NCBI GenBank assembly: GCA_026416455.1
Contig: JAOAFE010000001.1
Location: 186,001-250,000 of the forward strand
Length of the DNA: 64,000 bases
Source: Syntrophales bacterium
GTDB taxonomy: Bacteria > Desulfobacterota > Syntrophia > Syntrophales > UBA8958
Direction of reading: 5' to 3'
Shown here: positions 45,492-54,778 of the stretch, piece by piece
Position numbering within the stretch: the first letter of the stretch is position 1
Layout of the letters: every line of letters begins with the position of its first letter
Program-made: the position numbers and the translations under genes
Notes under the pieces: generated by a model
What the model was told of the DNA's origin: nothing
Databases searched by the model: none
What the model saw: only the letters and a program-made list of their open reading frames with translations

Positions 45492-46322
45492 ATGATCGAA
45501 TTTTTCAAAATGTCCGGCAGTGGCAACGATTTCATCTTGATCGACAACCGGGACGGTATGGTGGAGAGAAATTTGGCTGGCCGGTCTTTAGTTGAGTTCG
45601 TGAAAGCTGTCTGTGCCCCACACGTTTCTCTGGGGGCTGATGGTGTTATACTCATCGAGACATCTGATCGGGCCGATTTTTCCTGGCGTTTTTTTAACTC
45701 TGATGGAAGCGAAGCGGAAATGTGTGGGAATGGGGGTCGCTGTGCGGCGAGATTTGCTTTCCTCAAAGGAATTGCCAAAGCCGAAATGACTTTCGAAACC
45801 AAGGCCGGCATCATCGACGCGGAGGTGAGGGATTCGCAGGTTAAGATTCGGCTTCCCGATCCTTCGGGGATGAGACTTTCCGTCACGATCCCACTCGGAA
45901 AGGATTACTTTCAGGGGCATTTTATCAATACCGGCGTTCCCCATACGGTAATTTTCTCCGAAGACCTATCATGCTGCGATGTTAAGGGATGGGGGCGAGA
46001 GATTCGTCATCACGAGTTGTTCTCTCCCGCAGGAACGAATGTTGATTTTGTGAAAATTGTTGATGATCATCACTTAGAAATTAGGACTTACGAGCGGGGT
46101 GTGGAGGGAGAAACCCTCGCCTGTGGTACCGGCTCCGTAGCCGCGGCGCTCCTGTCCGGTGCCATGGGAAAGACCTGTTCCCCCGTAGAGGTCAAGGTAG
46201 CGAGTGGAGAAGTGTTAAAGGTATTTTTTGAACTGGCCGACGATAGGTTTCAGTCGGTATACTTAGAGGGAATGGCGCGAGTTATTTGCGCCGGCGAACT
46301 TTGGGAAGAAGCATACACATAA
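45492..46322 (+). CDS. dapF: diaminopimelate epimerase
   Basis: 276 residues, standard DapF size. It converts LL- to meso-diaminopimelate for lysine and peptidoglycan. The two catalytic cysteines are visible in CGNGGRCAAR and ACGTGSVAA; FKMSGSGNDFILIDN is the family N-terminus, fixing the start at ATG 45492 (GTG 45483 is a close alternative). The open frame back to 45303 is not coding. It is followed after 14 bases by a DapL-type aminotransferase, so the pair covers adjacent steps. Confidence 0.95.
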   Translation: MIEFFKMSGSGNDFILIDNRDGMVERNLAGRSLVEFVKAVCAPHVSLGADGVILIETSDRADFSWRFFNSDGSEAEMCGNGGRCAARFAFLKGIAKAEMTFETKAGIIDAEVRDSQVKIRLPDPSGMRLSVTIPLGKDYFQGHFINTGVPHTVIFSEDLSCCDVKGWGREIRHHELFSPAGTNVDFVKIVDDHHLEIRTYERGVEGETLACGTGSVAAALLSGAMGKTCSPVEVKVASGEVLKVFFELADDRFQSVYLEGMARVICAGELWEEAYT

Positions 46323-46336
46323 GGAGAGGTCTAAAA

Positions 46337-47506
46337 GTGGAAACGGCAGAGAGATTGAAACGCATACCCCCTTATCTGTTTATGGAGTTAAGAAAAAAGA
46401 TCAATCAGGCCAAGGCCGAGGGAGTGGATGTCATCAGCCTGGCCATCGGAGACCCCGTTGAGGCAACCCCACCGGGGGTAGTGGAGGAATTGAGAAGGAC
46501 AGCGGGGGATCCGATCAACCATCGCTACCCCATCGATGAGGAAAAGGGGATGCTTGCTTTTCGGCAAGAGGTGGCAAGATGGTATGTTCGGCGATATGGG
46601 GTTACCGTTGATCCCCAAACGGAGGTTCTCGGACTCATCGGATCGAAAGAGGGTTGTCATCACTTTGTCTTGGCCCGGGTCAATCCGGGGGACGTGGTGC
46701 TCATGACGGATCCCGGTTATCCCGCCTATCGAGCGAGCATCCTCATGGGAGAAGGGGTGCCTTACAACGTCCCCATCTTACCGGAAAATGGCTATCTACC
46801 GGTGCTGGCCGATATACCCACCGATGTGGCCAAAAAGGCGAAGGGCATGTTCTTGAATTACCCGAATAACCCTACCGGTGCGTGCGCCAATAGAAAATTT
46901 CTCTCCGAATTGGTAGAATTCGCCCGTCATTTCGATATTGCCATCTGTTACGACAACCCCTATGGAGAAATCGTTTTCGAAGGGGCCGAAAGACTTAGTT
47001 TCTTATCCGTACCTGGGGCCAAGGACGTAGGAATAGAACTGAATTCCCTCTCCAAACCATTCAATATGTGCGGATGGCGGATAGGTATGGCCTGCGGCAA
47101 CGCCGACCTCATCTCTGCCATCAGCAAGGTTAAGGAAAACACCGATTCGGGCATTTTCAACCCGATCCAATATGCCGCCATCTATGCCTTACGCCACGAA
47201 GAGCCTTTCATTGAAGAGATGTTAAAGATTTACCGACGGCGGAGGGAAAGGGTATTGTCTACCTTGAGGAAGATAGGTATCGATTTTACGCCAGCGCCGG
47301 GGACTTTTTATCTTTGGGTTCCCGTACCAAAAGGCATGACTTCCCTCGAATTCACTAATCGCCTGTTCGATAAAACGGGTATTGTAGTGGCTGCCGGCCC
47401 TGCCTATGGCCAATACGGTGAAGGGTTCATCCGGATATCCTTGACCGTGCCAGATGATCGACTTGAGGAGGCAATGGAGCGAATAGAGAGGGAGTTTGTC
47501 CTATAA
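46337..47506 (+). CDS. dapL: LL-diaminopimelate aminotransferase-type PLP enzyme
   Basis: 389 residues from GTG 46337 (AGGAGAGG upstream); the longer frame overlaps dapF. It is a fold-type I aminotransferase: GSKEGCHH, NYPNNPTG, and the PLP lysine in NSLSKPFNMCGWRIG. The start ERLKRIPPYLFMELRK and DVISLAIGDP match the DapL branch, which makes LL-DAP directly from tetrahydrodipicolinate, and its place right after dapF supports that. A general aspartate aminotransferase is the alternative. Confidence 0.86.
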   Translation: METAERLKRIPPYLFMELRKKINQAKAEGVDVISLAIGDPVEATPPGVVEELRRTAGDPINHRYPIDEEKGMLAFRQEVARWYVRRYGVTVDPQTEVLGLIGSKEGCHHFVLARVNPGDVVLMTDPGYPAYRASILMGEGVPYNVPILPENGYLPVLADIPTDVAKKAKGMFLNYPNNPTGACANRKFLSELVEFARHFDIAICYDNPYGEIVFEGAERLSFLSVPGAKDVGIELNSLSKPFNMCGWRIGMACGNADLISAISKVKENTDSGIFNPIQYAAIYALRHEEPFIEEMLKIYRRRRERVLSTLRKIGIDFTPAPGTFYLWVPVPKGMTSLEFTNRLFDKTGIVVAAGPAYGQYGEGFIRISLTVPDDRLEEAMERIEREFVL

Positions 47507-47517
47507 AGGGGCCTTAA

Positions 47518-48549
47518 ATGGAAATCGGAGTCGTAGGCTTACCGGGAAGTGGGAAAAGTACCATCTTTGAGATAATGACGGGCGTGAAAAGTCGCGACCT
47601 TCATACGGAAATTTGCGTTCGAGGTTTGGCCAATGTGCCCGACGAGAGGCTTTTACACTTAGGGGAAATTTATCGACCACCCAAGATCACCCCGGCCAAA
47701 ATTACCTTTGTTGACGTTCATGCGACGGGGGAAAAGGCGTGGAATACCTTGAGGCAACATCTAAGTGGAACTGATGGCTTGCTTCACGTCATCGATGGGT
47801 TCACCACCGGCGAGCTCTCTGACCTGGTGAAGGCGTATCGTAAATTGGAAGATGAATTTATTATTTCCGATTTGCTTGTCGTAGAGAATCGTTTGGATCG
47901 CCTGAGCAAGATGTCGAAGGTAGCCTTCAAACCCGTAGATCGCATTCAGATGGAAGTGCTTCCGCGCATTAAAGAAGGATTAGAGCAGGGAAGGGCCGTA
48001 AGAGATATGGATTTAACGGCGGATGAGGTTCATGCACTGAGAAGTTTTTCCTTTTGGACAATTAAGCCGCAACTTGTAGTGCTTAACATGGGAGAAGGTA
48101 TCGAGCCTCCCATCGGTCATTTTAAGGTGGAAACCAACACTTCTTCAGAAGTAATGGGTATTTGCGCCGAGGTAGAGGCGGAGATTTTTTCTTTACCACC
48201 CGAGGAGAGGCGGGATTACATGATTGCCATGGGAATTGTGGAACCAGCCTTTAACCGCATCATCCGAGAATCGTTTCGCCTCCTCAAACAAATTTCTTTT
48301 TTTACTCTGGGAGACGAGGAGGTGAGGGCATGGATGGTGCCCGAAGGTACGAAAGCCCCTCAAGCGGCGGGAACCATTCACAACGATTTTGAAAGGGGTT
48401 TTATAAAGGCCGAGGTGGTTAATTACGAGGAATTCGTTGCCTGTGGGGCTGAAATGCAAGCGGTAAGGGCAAGGGGAAAGCTAAGATTAGAAGGGCGCGA
48501 TTATATCGTAAAAGACGGTGATATCATCACCTTTAGGTTCCATGTCTGA
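47518..48549 (+). CDS. YchF-like P-loop NTPase (divergent), with DUF933/TGS C-terminus
   Basis: 343 residues against about 363 for YchF. Walker A is GLPGSGKST in place of the family's GLPNVGKST, and the usual switch II sequence is replaced by VDVHATG. The C-terminal part is normal for YchF: EEVRAWMVPEGTKAPQAAG, IHNDFERGFIKAEV and a final DGDIITFRF. The nucleotide-binding NxxE motif may be NMGE. This may be a specialised paralogue of the ribosome-associated ATPase. It lies between dapL and bioB with 11-12 base gaps. Confidence 0.83.
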   Translation: MEIGVVGLPGSGKSTIFEIMTGVKSRDLHTEICVRGLANVPDERLLHLGEIYRPPKITPAKITFVDVHATGEKAWNTLRQHLSGTDGLLHVIDGFTTGELSDLVKAYRKLEDEFIISDLLVVENRLDRLSKMSKVAFKPVDRIQMEVLPRIKEGLEQGRAVRDMDLTADEVHALRSFSFWTIKPQLVVLNMGEGIEPPIGHFKVETNTSSEVMGICAEVEAEIFSLPPEERRDYMIAMGIVEPAFNRIIRESFRLLKQISFFTLGDEEVRAWMVPEGTKAPQAAGTIHNDFERGFIKAEVVNYEEFVACGAEMQAVRARGKLRLEGRDYIVKDGDIITFRFHV

Positions 48550-48561
48550 GGTGGGAAAAGC

Positions 48562-49593
48562 ATGGACATAGGGAATAAATTAAAAGAGAAATGTTTGGCG
48601 GGATCGGATATCACGGCAGAGGAAGCGCTACTTCTTTTTGAAGAGGCGACCGAGAGGCCCTACTACATAATAGCCTTAGCTGCCGACATCAGGGAGCATT
48701 TCCATGGAAAAAAAATCAATCTCTGTGCCATCGTTAATGCTAAATCGGGTCGCTGCTCAGAGGATTGCGCCTTCTGTGCCCAATCAGCCCATTATCGGAC
48801 GGGGGCCCCCGTTTTTCCCTTAAAAAGCGCCGAGGAGATAGCAAAAGAGGCACAAATGGCGGTTCAAGCCGGGGCGGAAATGTTCGGAATAGTTACGAGC
48901 GGTAAGAAATTGAGGCGGGAAAAGGAATGGGATGAGATATTAAGGGCCGTAGAAATGGTCAGTCGGTTGGGTCTTAAGCCATGTGCCTCCTTAGGGGTAC
49001 TAGAGCCAAAGAGGGCGAGACAACTTAAAGAGGCCGGTCTCTTTCGTTACCATCACAATCTGGAGACGGCAAGAAGCTTCTTTAGTCGCATATGTACCAC
49101 CCACTCGTACGAGGAAGATGTAGAGACGATAGTGATAGCGAAAGATGCGTCCCTCAGTGTGTGTTCAGGGGGCATTATCGGCATGGGAGAAAACATTTCT
49201 CATCGGATTGAACTTGCCCTGACCTTGAGGGAGTTGAAGGTAGATTCGGTACCCCTCAATTTTCTAAATCCCATCAAAGGCACTCCTCTCTATCGTTTGA
49301 ACCCGCTGCCACCTTTGGAATTGCTTATTACCATCTCGGTGATGAGATTTCTTCTGCCCGATCGGGACCTGAGGCTATGTGGTGGTAAAGAAAAAAATCT
49401 GCGCCAGCTGTTACCTCTCGCCGTCATTGGTGGAGCCAACGCAATCATGACCGGTAACTATCTGACGACGACGGGACGGAATCCCGAATTGGATCATGAG
49501 CTTCTTCGGGATTTAGGTCTCGAGGCAACGAGGGATTTTTGGCCTAACTGTCGATGCAAAACGACGGTTGAAAATGAAGGTAAGATGTCGTAG
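48562..49593 (+). CDS. bioB: biotin synthase
   Basis: 343 residues. Radical SAM enzyme inserting sulfur into dethiobiotin. The SAM-cluster motif is CSEDCAFCAQS near residue 69, preceded by KINLCAIVNAKSG. LETARSFF, PLNFLNPIKGTPL and the C-terminal GNYLTT are BioB signatures. It acts in the cytosol. No other biotin genes are next to it; it precedes fbp by 36 bases. Confidence 0.94.
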   Translation: MDIGNKLKEKCLAGSDITAEEALLLFEEATERPYYIIALAADIREHFHGKKINLCAIVNAKSGRCSEDCAFCAQSAHYRTGAPVFPLKSAEEIAKEAQMAVQAGAEMFGIVTSGKKLRREKEWDEILRAVEMVSRLGLKPCASLGVLEPKRARQLKEAGLFRYHHNLETARSFFSRICTTHSYEEDVETIVIAKDASLSVCSGGIIGMGENISHRIELALTLRELKVDSVPLNFLNPIKGTPLYRLNPLPPLELLITISVMRFLLPDRDLRLCGGKEKNLRQLLPLAVIGGANAIMTGNYLTTTGRNPELDHELLRDLGLEATRDFWPNCRCKTTVENEGKMS

Positions 49594-49629
49594 ACTTCAA
49601 CTTAACAACTATTTGATGGAGATTTAATC

Positions 49630-50574
49630 ATGGGTGAAGGCATAAGTGATTACACAAAGTTTAGCGTTGATCTAAGGCGTCATATGTGGCTTTCCGGTGT
49701 GGACCAGGAATTGAGGCGCCTCATATGGCAGATTGCCGTTACGGGTAAGTATATTTCCGCCAAAATTCACGAATCCAATCGGAAACTGGCCGGAATTAAG
49801 AACATTTACGGAGAGGAGCAGTTAGCTTTAGATCGCAGCTCCGACGAAATTCTGAAAAATCAGCTCAAGTTTTCCGGCTTTGTTCGGGAATACGCTTCGG
49901 AGGAGCAAGATGAGGTGATTCAAATCGGACAGGGTAGTGAATCTTACATAGTAACGGCCGACCCTCTGGACGGGTCTTCTTTAGTGGATACTAATCTCGC
50001 CATCGGCACGATAATAGGTATTCATAAAGCATCGGTTTTTGGACGGGGTCGGGATTCACTCGTAGCAGCCCTTTACATTACCTACGGTCCTCTGATCACG
50101 ATGGTTTATTCGGCCGGTAAGGGTACCCATGAATTTGTCTTAAACCGCGAGGGCGAGTACGTTTTATCAGAAGAAAACATTAAGATGAAAGAAAAGGGTG
50201 ATATCTACAGCTTGGGGGGGTTGCGGAAAGAGTGGACGGAAAAGCATCGTCGTTTCATCGAGGACCTGGAAAGTCAAGGATATAAACTGCGATACAGTGG
50301 CGGTTTCGTTCCCGATATAAACCAAATCCTCATCAAGAGAGGCGGTATCTTTACTTATCCTGCCCTTACCACCAGTCCACAGGGCAAACTACGGCTTCTC
50401 TTCGAATTACAGCCGATGGCGTTTCTGATGGAGCAAGCAGGAGGTATGGCGACAGACGGTAGTACTCCCATTTTAGATATACCTGTAGTCAAACTAAATC
50501 AGCGATGCCCGATCTATATCGGCAGTAAATACGAAGTAGAATCGGCCAAGAAATATCTGGAGGGCGAGGTATGA
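49630..50574 (+). CDS. fbp: fructose-1,6-bisphosphatase class I
   Basis: 314 residues. Gluconeogenic step from fructose-1,6-bisphosphate to fructose-6-phosphate. The metal site ADPLDGSS near residue 117 and the substrate region (YSLGG, YSGGFVPDINQILIKRGGIFTYP) are clear. GGAG is eight bases before the ATG. It overlaps the aldolase gene by four bases, so the two gluconeogenic steps are made together. Confidence 0.95.
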   Translation: MGEGISDYTKFSVDLRRHMWLSGVDQELRRLIWQIAVTGKYISAKIHESNRKLAGIKNIYGEEQLALDRSSDEILKNQLKFSGFVREYASEEQDEVIQIGQGSESYIVTADPLDGSSLVDTNLAIGTIIGIHKASVFGRGRDSLVAALYITYGPLITMVYSAGKGTHEFVLNREGEYVLSEENIKMKEKGDIYSLGGLRKEWTEKHRRFIEDLESQGYKLRYSGGFVPDINQILIKRGGIFTYPALTTSPQGKLRLLFELQPMAFLMEQAGGMATDGSTPILDIPVVKLNQRCPIYIGSKYEVESAKKYLEGEV

Positions 50575-51962
50575 TCTACGTAAATCTGGAAGAGTTAAAA
50601 GATGGAATAAAGGGTGTAATCGGGGTTAAGGAGGAAGGGGTGGATATCCTCGACCATGCCAAGCTGGTTCGGGAGACGGTAGATAACCTTGTCTACACGG
50701 CTGTGTTTTCTCCCGAAGAGGAGGTAAAGATGGCTGCTCGCTGGCTGATCAGGAGATCCGCTGCCGCGAGCGGAATTCTTCTTTCATCTATTCAGGATTT
50801 GTACGATGCTATGGGTAGGGGTGAGGTAGGCGGGTTTACCGTACCGGCCATTAATATTCGGACCCTTACGTACCATGTAGCCCAAACTATATTTCACTCT
50901 ATCATGAAGCTGGAGGCCGGGCCCGTTATCTTTGAAATCGCCCGTTCTGAAATAGACTACACCCGCCAAAGGCCTTCTGAGTATGCGACTTGTGTTTTGG
51001 CCGCTGCTATAAAGGCCAATTATCGGGGACCAGTGTTTGTTCAGGGTGATCATTTTCAGGTAAGTGCCAATCGTTACAGTAAAGATTCGGCCGCCGAGGT
51101 GAAAGCGGTCAAGGACCTCATTTGGGAGGCGATCGAGGCGGGCTTTTATAATATAGATATCGACACGTCCACGTTGGTTGATCTAAGCCAATCCACTGTT
51201 AAGGCTCAACAAAGATTAAATTATACGTTGGCAGCGGATTTTACGGTTATGATTAGAGACTTGGAACCGAACGATATAACTATATCCGTCGGGGGAGAAA
51301 TTGGCGAGGTAGGAGGGAAAAACAGTACTGTCGAGGAACTGGATGCCTTTATGGAAGGATATCGCGAGCAGCTCAATCAGGCGGGTGAAGATCTGAAGGG
51401 CATCAGTAAGATCAGCGTCCAGACGGGTACGACCCATGGCGGTGTGCCCCTACCTGATGGTACGATTGCCAAAGTTAAACTTGACTTTGCCACATTGGAG
51501 GACCTCTCCAGGGCAGCCCGGGAGAAATATGGTTTAGCTGGCGCGGTACAACACGGGGCCTCTACCTTACCGCCCGAAGCCTTTGATAAGTTCCCCGCCG
51601 TAGGCACCGCGGAAGTGCATTTAGCCACGGGATTTCAGAATATTATTTACGATAGCCCTCATCTGCCCACTGATTTGAAGGCCTCCATTTATCGTTATCT
51701 AGAGGAACACCACATCGGAGAGAAGAAAGAAAAAGATACACCCGAACAATTCATCTACAAAACGAGAAAGAAAGGTTTTGGTCCTTTCAAATATGAGATG
51801 TGGCACATGCCGGAAGGAAATAGGCAGGCCATCATGGATGAACTGGAAGGGCAGTTCACTTTTATCTTTGAAAAATTAAAGATCCCGGGGACTCGCGCTG
51901 TATTGGATAAATACATAAAACCTGTCGACGTGCCCGTTGAAGTGCCCCGTGCGCTTGCGTGA
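50571..51962 (+). CDS. class II fructose-bisphosphate aldolase family protein (long form)
   Basis: 463 residues. The zinc-site motif GDHFQ near residue 159 and later VQHGAST are those of class II aldolases, with GTTHGGVP in between; the barrel would condense glyceraldehyde-3-phosphate and dihydroxyacetone phosphate. An N-terminal extension of about 80 residues precedes the barrel (FTVPAINIRTLTY at about 87) and a C-terminal tail follows. The four-base overlap with fbp places it in a gluconeogenesis operon. Some long class II members act on other phosphosugars, so the substrate is likely but not proved. Confidence 0.85.
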   Translation: MIYVNLEELKDGIKGVIGVKEEGVDILDHAKLVRETVDNLVYTAVFSPEEEVKMAARWLIRRSAAASGILLSSIQDLYDAMGRGEVGGFTVPAINIRTLTYHVAQTIFHSIMKLEAGPVIFEIARSEIDYTRQRPSEYATCVLAAAIKANYRGPVFVQGDHFQVSANRYSKDSAAEVKAVKDLIWEAIEAGFYNIDIDTSTLVDLSQSTVKAQQRLNYTLAADFTVMIRDLEPNDITISVGGEIGEVGGKNSTVEELDAFMEGYREQLNQAGEDLKGISKISVQTGTTHGGVPLPDGTIAKVKLDFATLEDLSRAAREKYGLAGAVQHGASTLPPEAFDKFPAVGTAEVHLATGFQNIIYDSPHLPTDLKASIYRYLEEHHIGEKKEKDTPEQFIYKTRKKGFGPFKYEMWHMPEGNRQAIMDELEGQFTFIFEKLKIPGTRAVLDKYIKPVDVPVEVPRALA

Positions 51963-51965
51963 GCC

Positions 51966-52883
51966 ATGGAAGAGGACCTTGGAGCCCATTTAAGCGAAGC
52001 GACCCTGGGGCGCATAAACTTGTTTCGGCAGGTTGATTTCTCGCCCATCTTTGGCATCTTTGACCTGTGTTCAACGGTAAAAATCAAGGCGGGGGAGTTA
52101 CTCCTGCGGGCCGGGGAAAAAAACAACTCCGTTTATATCCTCCTGTCGGGGCGGTTGAGTGTCCATTTCCCTTTTGCGGGAAAAGAGGAGGCCGTCTTTT
52201 TTGTCGAGCCGGGCGAAAGTGTAGGTGAAATGTCCGTTTTAGATCAAGAACCAGTCAGTGCCGATGTCTTTGCCATTGAAGACAGTGTACTTTTGAAAAT
52301 GGATGAAGACATCGTTTGGTCGCTCGTGCACTCTTCTCATGCATTCGCCTGCAATCTTCTTACCCTGCTTACGAGTAGGCTCCGAAGAACGAATTTTCGC
52401 ATTACCGGTCGGGTAATTGATGTTGATGTATTAACAGGGCTTCGCCGCCGGGAGTGGTTTCAAGAGATATTAGCTCGCTATGTAAGACGGGCAGTGGAAG
52501 ACGGAGCTCCCACTTCGATCATCCTGATCGAAGTCGACGAACTCGATGACTTCATAAAAAGAAATGGACGCCACCTGGGGGAGAGGGTACTTTATGTCAT
52601 CGCTTCCACCCTGAAGAACAACCTCCGCCCCTCCGAGCTGGTGGCCCGGTGGGGAGAAAGCGGTTTTGCCGTTTTGCTTCCTCTCACCGGAAAGGAAAAG
52701 GCGAGGACGGTAGCCGTCCGCTTGCATGAAGTTTTAAACCGAGCCTTGAGTTGGGTGCCTACCATTACCATATCAATGGGATTGGCCGAGGAGAGAGAGA
52801 ATCCGTCTCCTTTGGTGCTCGTGGCCGAAGGGGAGGATGCCCTTAAACGGGCAAAACAGATGGGCGGAGGTGTATCCGAATAA
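51966..52883 (+). CDS. cyclic-nucleotide-binding / degenerate GGDEF domain protein
   Basis: 305 residues. Residues 18-135 form a CRP-like beta-barrel (GELLLRAGEKNNSVYILLSGRL, then PGESVGEMSVLD). Residues 155-300 have the GGDEF fold: VDVLTGLRRREWF, and the signature loop reads RWGESGF in place of RYGGDEF, so the cyclase motif is lost. It therefore more likely binds or senses than synthesises cyclic di-GMP. There is no DNA-binding domain. It begins three bases after the aldolase stop. Confidence 0.85.
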   Translation: MEEDLGAHLSEATLGRINLFRQVDFSPIFGIFDLCSTVKIKAGELLLRAGEKNNSVYILLSGRLSVHFPFAGKEEAVFFVEPGESVGEMSVLDQEPVSADVFAIEDSVLLKMDEDIVWSLVHSSHAFACNLLTLLTSRLRRTNFRITGRVIDVDVLTGLRRREWFQEILARYVRRAVEDGAPTSIILIEVDELDDFIKRNGRHLGERVLYVIASTLKNNLRPSELVARWGESGFAVLLPLTGKEKARTVAVRLHEVLNRALSWVPTITISMGLAEERENPSPLVLVAEGEDALKRAKQMGGGVSE

Positions 52884-52893
52884 CCTTCCGCCC
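52862..52893. terminator. possible bidirectional terminator hairpin
   Basis: GGGCGGAGG (52862-52870) pairs with CCTTCCGCCC (52884-52893) with one bulged base. It lies at the tail-to-tail junction of the cNMP/GGDEF gene and metG. No strong T run is present in either direction. Confidence 0.4.
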
Positions 52894-54777
52894 TTACCTA
52901 ATCTTTGCGCCCTTCTGCGGGGTTTGGTCGAAAGAAAGGAGTGTAAGCTTTCCCTCAGGCGTATCGGTCGCAAGCAACATGCCGCGTGACTCGACGCCCA
53001 TGAGCTTGGCCGGTTTTAGGTTGGCTACAACGGCAATGTACTTACCTATAAGGTCAGCCGGATGATAATCTTCGGCGATGCCTGCCACAATAGTCCTCTC
53101 TTCACCAATATCCACGGTAATCTTAAGGAGCTTCTTTGACTTGGGTATGGCCTCGGCATGGACTATCTTACCCACCCGAATGTCAACTCGTTCAAACTCT
53201 TCAAAAGTTATTTCTGGCTTTTGTGTAGTCATCTCTTTGGGTACCTCGTAAGTAACGCGAGGGAAAAGGGCTTCTATTTTCTTCACCGTCCCGTCCCACG
53301 GTTGCTTTCTAAATTCGTTTATGGAGTCGAGATCTTTGAGTTTGGGGTCTTCCACCCCTAAGTGGGATAGAATCTTGTCTGCCGCGTGAGGCATGACGGG
53401 CGAAACCAAGATGGCGATAAAGCGAAGCGACTCAAGGAGATGGTAAATTACGGTTTTGAGTCTAGACCTAGAATTTTCCTCTTTGGCGAGACGCCACGGT
53501 TCTTCTTCGACAATGTATTTGTTCGTGCGGTTAATGAATTCCCATAGGACGATTAATGCTTTATGCAGACTCAGATCTTCAAAGCATTTTTCCACTTCAC
53601 CTTTGGTTCTGACCGCTGCATCTCTCAGGTCGAGGTCCGATGCCGATTCTCCTTCGGGTTGGGGGATGCGACCATCAAAATATTTAATGGCCATCGTTAT
53701 AATCCGACTTACGAGATTACCCAAGTCGTTGGCCAGATCGGAATTCAAGCGGTTCACAAAGGCTTCTTCGTTGAAATTGGCATCGAGACCGAAAACCATG
53801 TCGCGGAGGAGGAAATAGCGAAAAGCATCGAGGCCGTACTTGTCTTTTAGCTCCAAAGGTCTTACGACATTACCGAGTGATTTTGACATTTTGCTCTGAT
53901 CTACGTTCCAGTATCCGTGGACATTGAGATGGCGGTAAGGTTCTATTCCCGCCGCTTTTAGCATCGTTGGCCAGTATACGGCATGGGGCTTCAGAATATC
54001 CTTCGCAATGAGGTGCTGAGCTGAGGGCCAGAAGATTTTGAAGTTTTCCCCTTCAGGATATCCCAGGGCGGAAATATAGTTTATGAGGGCATCGAACCAA
54101 ACGTAGGTGACGTAATTGGAATCGAAGGGTAGTTCTATTCCCCACGTTAGGCGGGTTTTGGGTCTTGATATGCACAAATCTTCTAAAGGTTCTTTTAGGA
54201 AAGATAGGACCTCGTTTCTGTACCTCTCCGGTCGGATGAAATTGGGGTTTTTCTGAATGTAATCTATCAACCAGTCCTGGTACTTGCTCATCCGGAAGAA
54301 ATAATTGCTTTCCTTTCTGAATTCCGGCTCGCTCTGATGATCGGGGCATTTCCCGTCGACAAGTTCTTTTTCTGTGTAGAACCTTTCGCAACCTACGCAG
54401 TAGAATCCTTCATAGTGACCGAAGTAGATGTCCCCTTGGTCGTAGACCTTTTTCAATATGTACTGAACCGTTTTTTTATGGTTTTCATCCGTTGTACGGA
54501 TAAAGTAATCGTTCGTCACAGCGAGTTCAGGCCATAGGGCCTTGAAGAGGGCACTGATCTGGTCCGCATACGCCTGGGGCTCCATGCCCGCCTTGGTGGC
54601 GGCTTCAACAATTTTGTCTCCGTGTTCGTCGGTTCCCGTGAGGAAGAAGGTACGATACCCGGCCAGTCGATAATAGCGGGCAAGCACGTCGGCAACGATG
54701 GTTGTATAAGCGTGCCCAATATGGGGTGGGGCATTGACGTAATAGATGGGTGTGGTGACGTAGTATACTTTCTCCAT
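52894..54777 (-). CDS. metG: methionyl-tRNA synthetase with C-terminal tRNA-binding domain
   Basis: 627 residues from ATG 54777 (one base after the preceding gene's stop; an in-frame TTG at 54786 is less likely). It charges tRNA-Met. Class I motifs are PPHIGHAYT near residue 16 and KMSKSLGN; zinc-type cysteines sit in CVGCERFY and CPDH. The last 100 residues are the EMAP-II/Arc1p-like tRNA-binding domain (FERVDIRVGKIVHAEAIPKS), found in the dimeric enzyme form. It is the last gene of the minus-strand run. Confidence 0.96.
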   Translation of the reverse strand: MEKVYYVTTPIYYVNAPPHIGHAYTTIVADVLARYYRLAGYRTFFLTGTDEHGDKIVEAATKAGMEPQAYADQISALFKALWPELAVTNDYFIRTTDENHKKTVQYILKKVYDQGDIYFGHYEGFYCVGCERFYTEKELVDGKCPDHQSEPEFRKESNYFFRMSKYQDWLIDYIQKNPNFIRPERYRNEVLSFLKEPLEDLCISRPKTRLTWGIELPFDSNYVTYVWFDALINYISALGYPEGENFKIFWPSAQHLIAKDILKPHAVYWPTMLKAAGIEPYRHLNVHGYWNVDQSKMSKSLGNVVRPLELKDKYGLDAFRYFLLRDMVFGLDANFNEEAFVNRLNSDLANDLGNLVSRIITMAIKYFDGRIPQPEGESASDLDLRDAAVRTKGEVEKCFEDLSLHKALIVLWEFINRTNKYIVEEEPWRLAKEENSRSRLKTVIYHLLESLRFIAILVSPVMPHAADKILSHLGVEDPKLKDLDSINEFRKQPWDGTVKKIEALFPRVTYEVPKEMTTQKPEITFEEFERVDIRVGKIVHAEAIPKSKKLLKITVDIGEERTIVAGIAEDYHPADLIGKYIAVVANLKPAKLMGVESRGMLLATDTPEGKLTLLSFDQTPQKGAKIR

Positions 54778-54778
54778 G

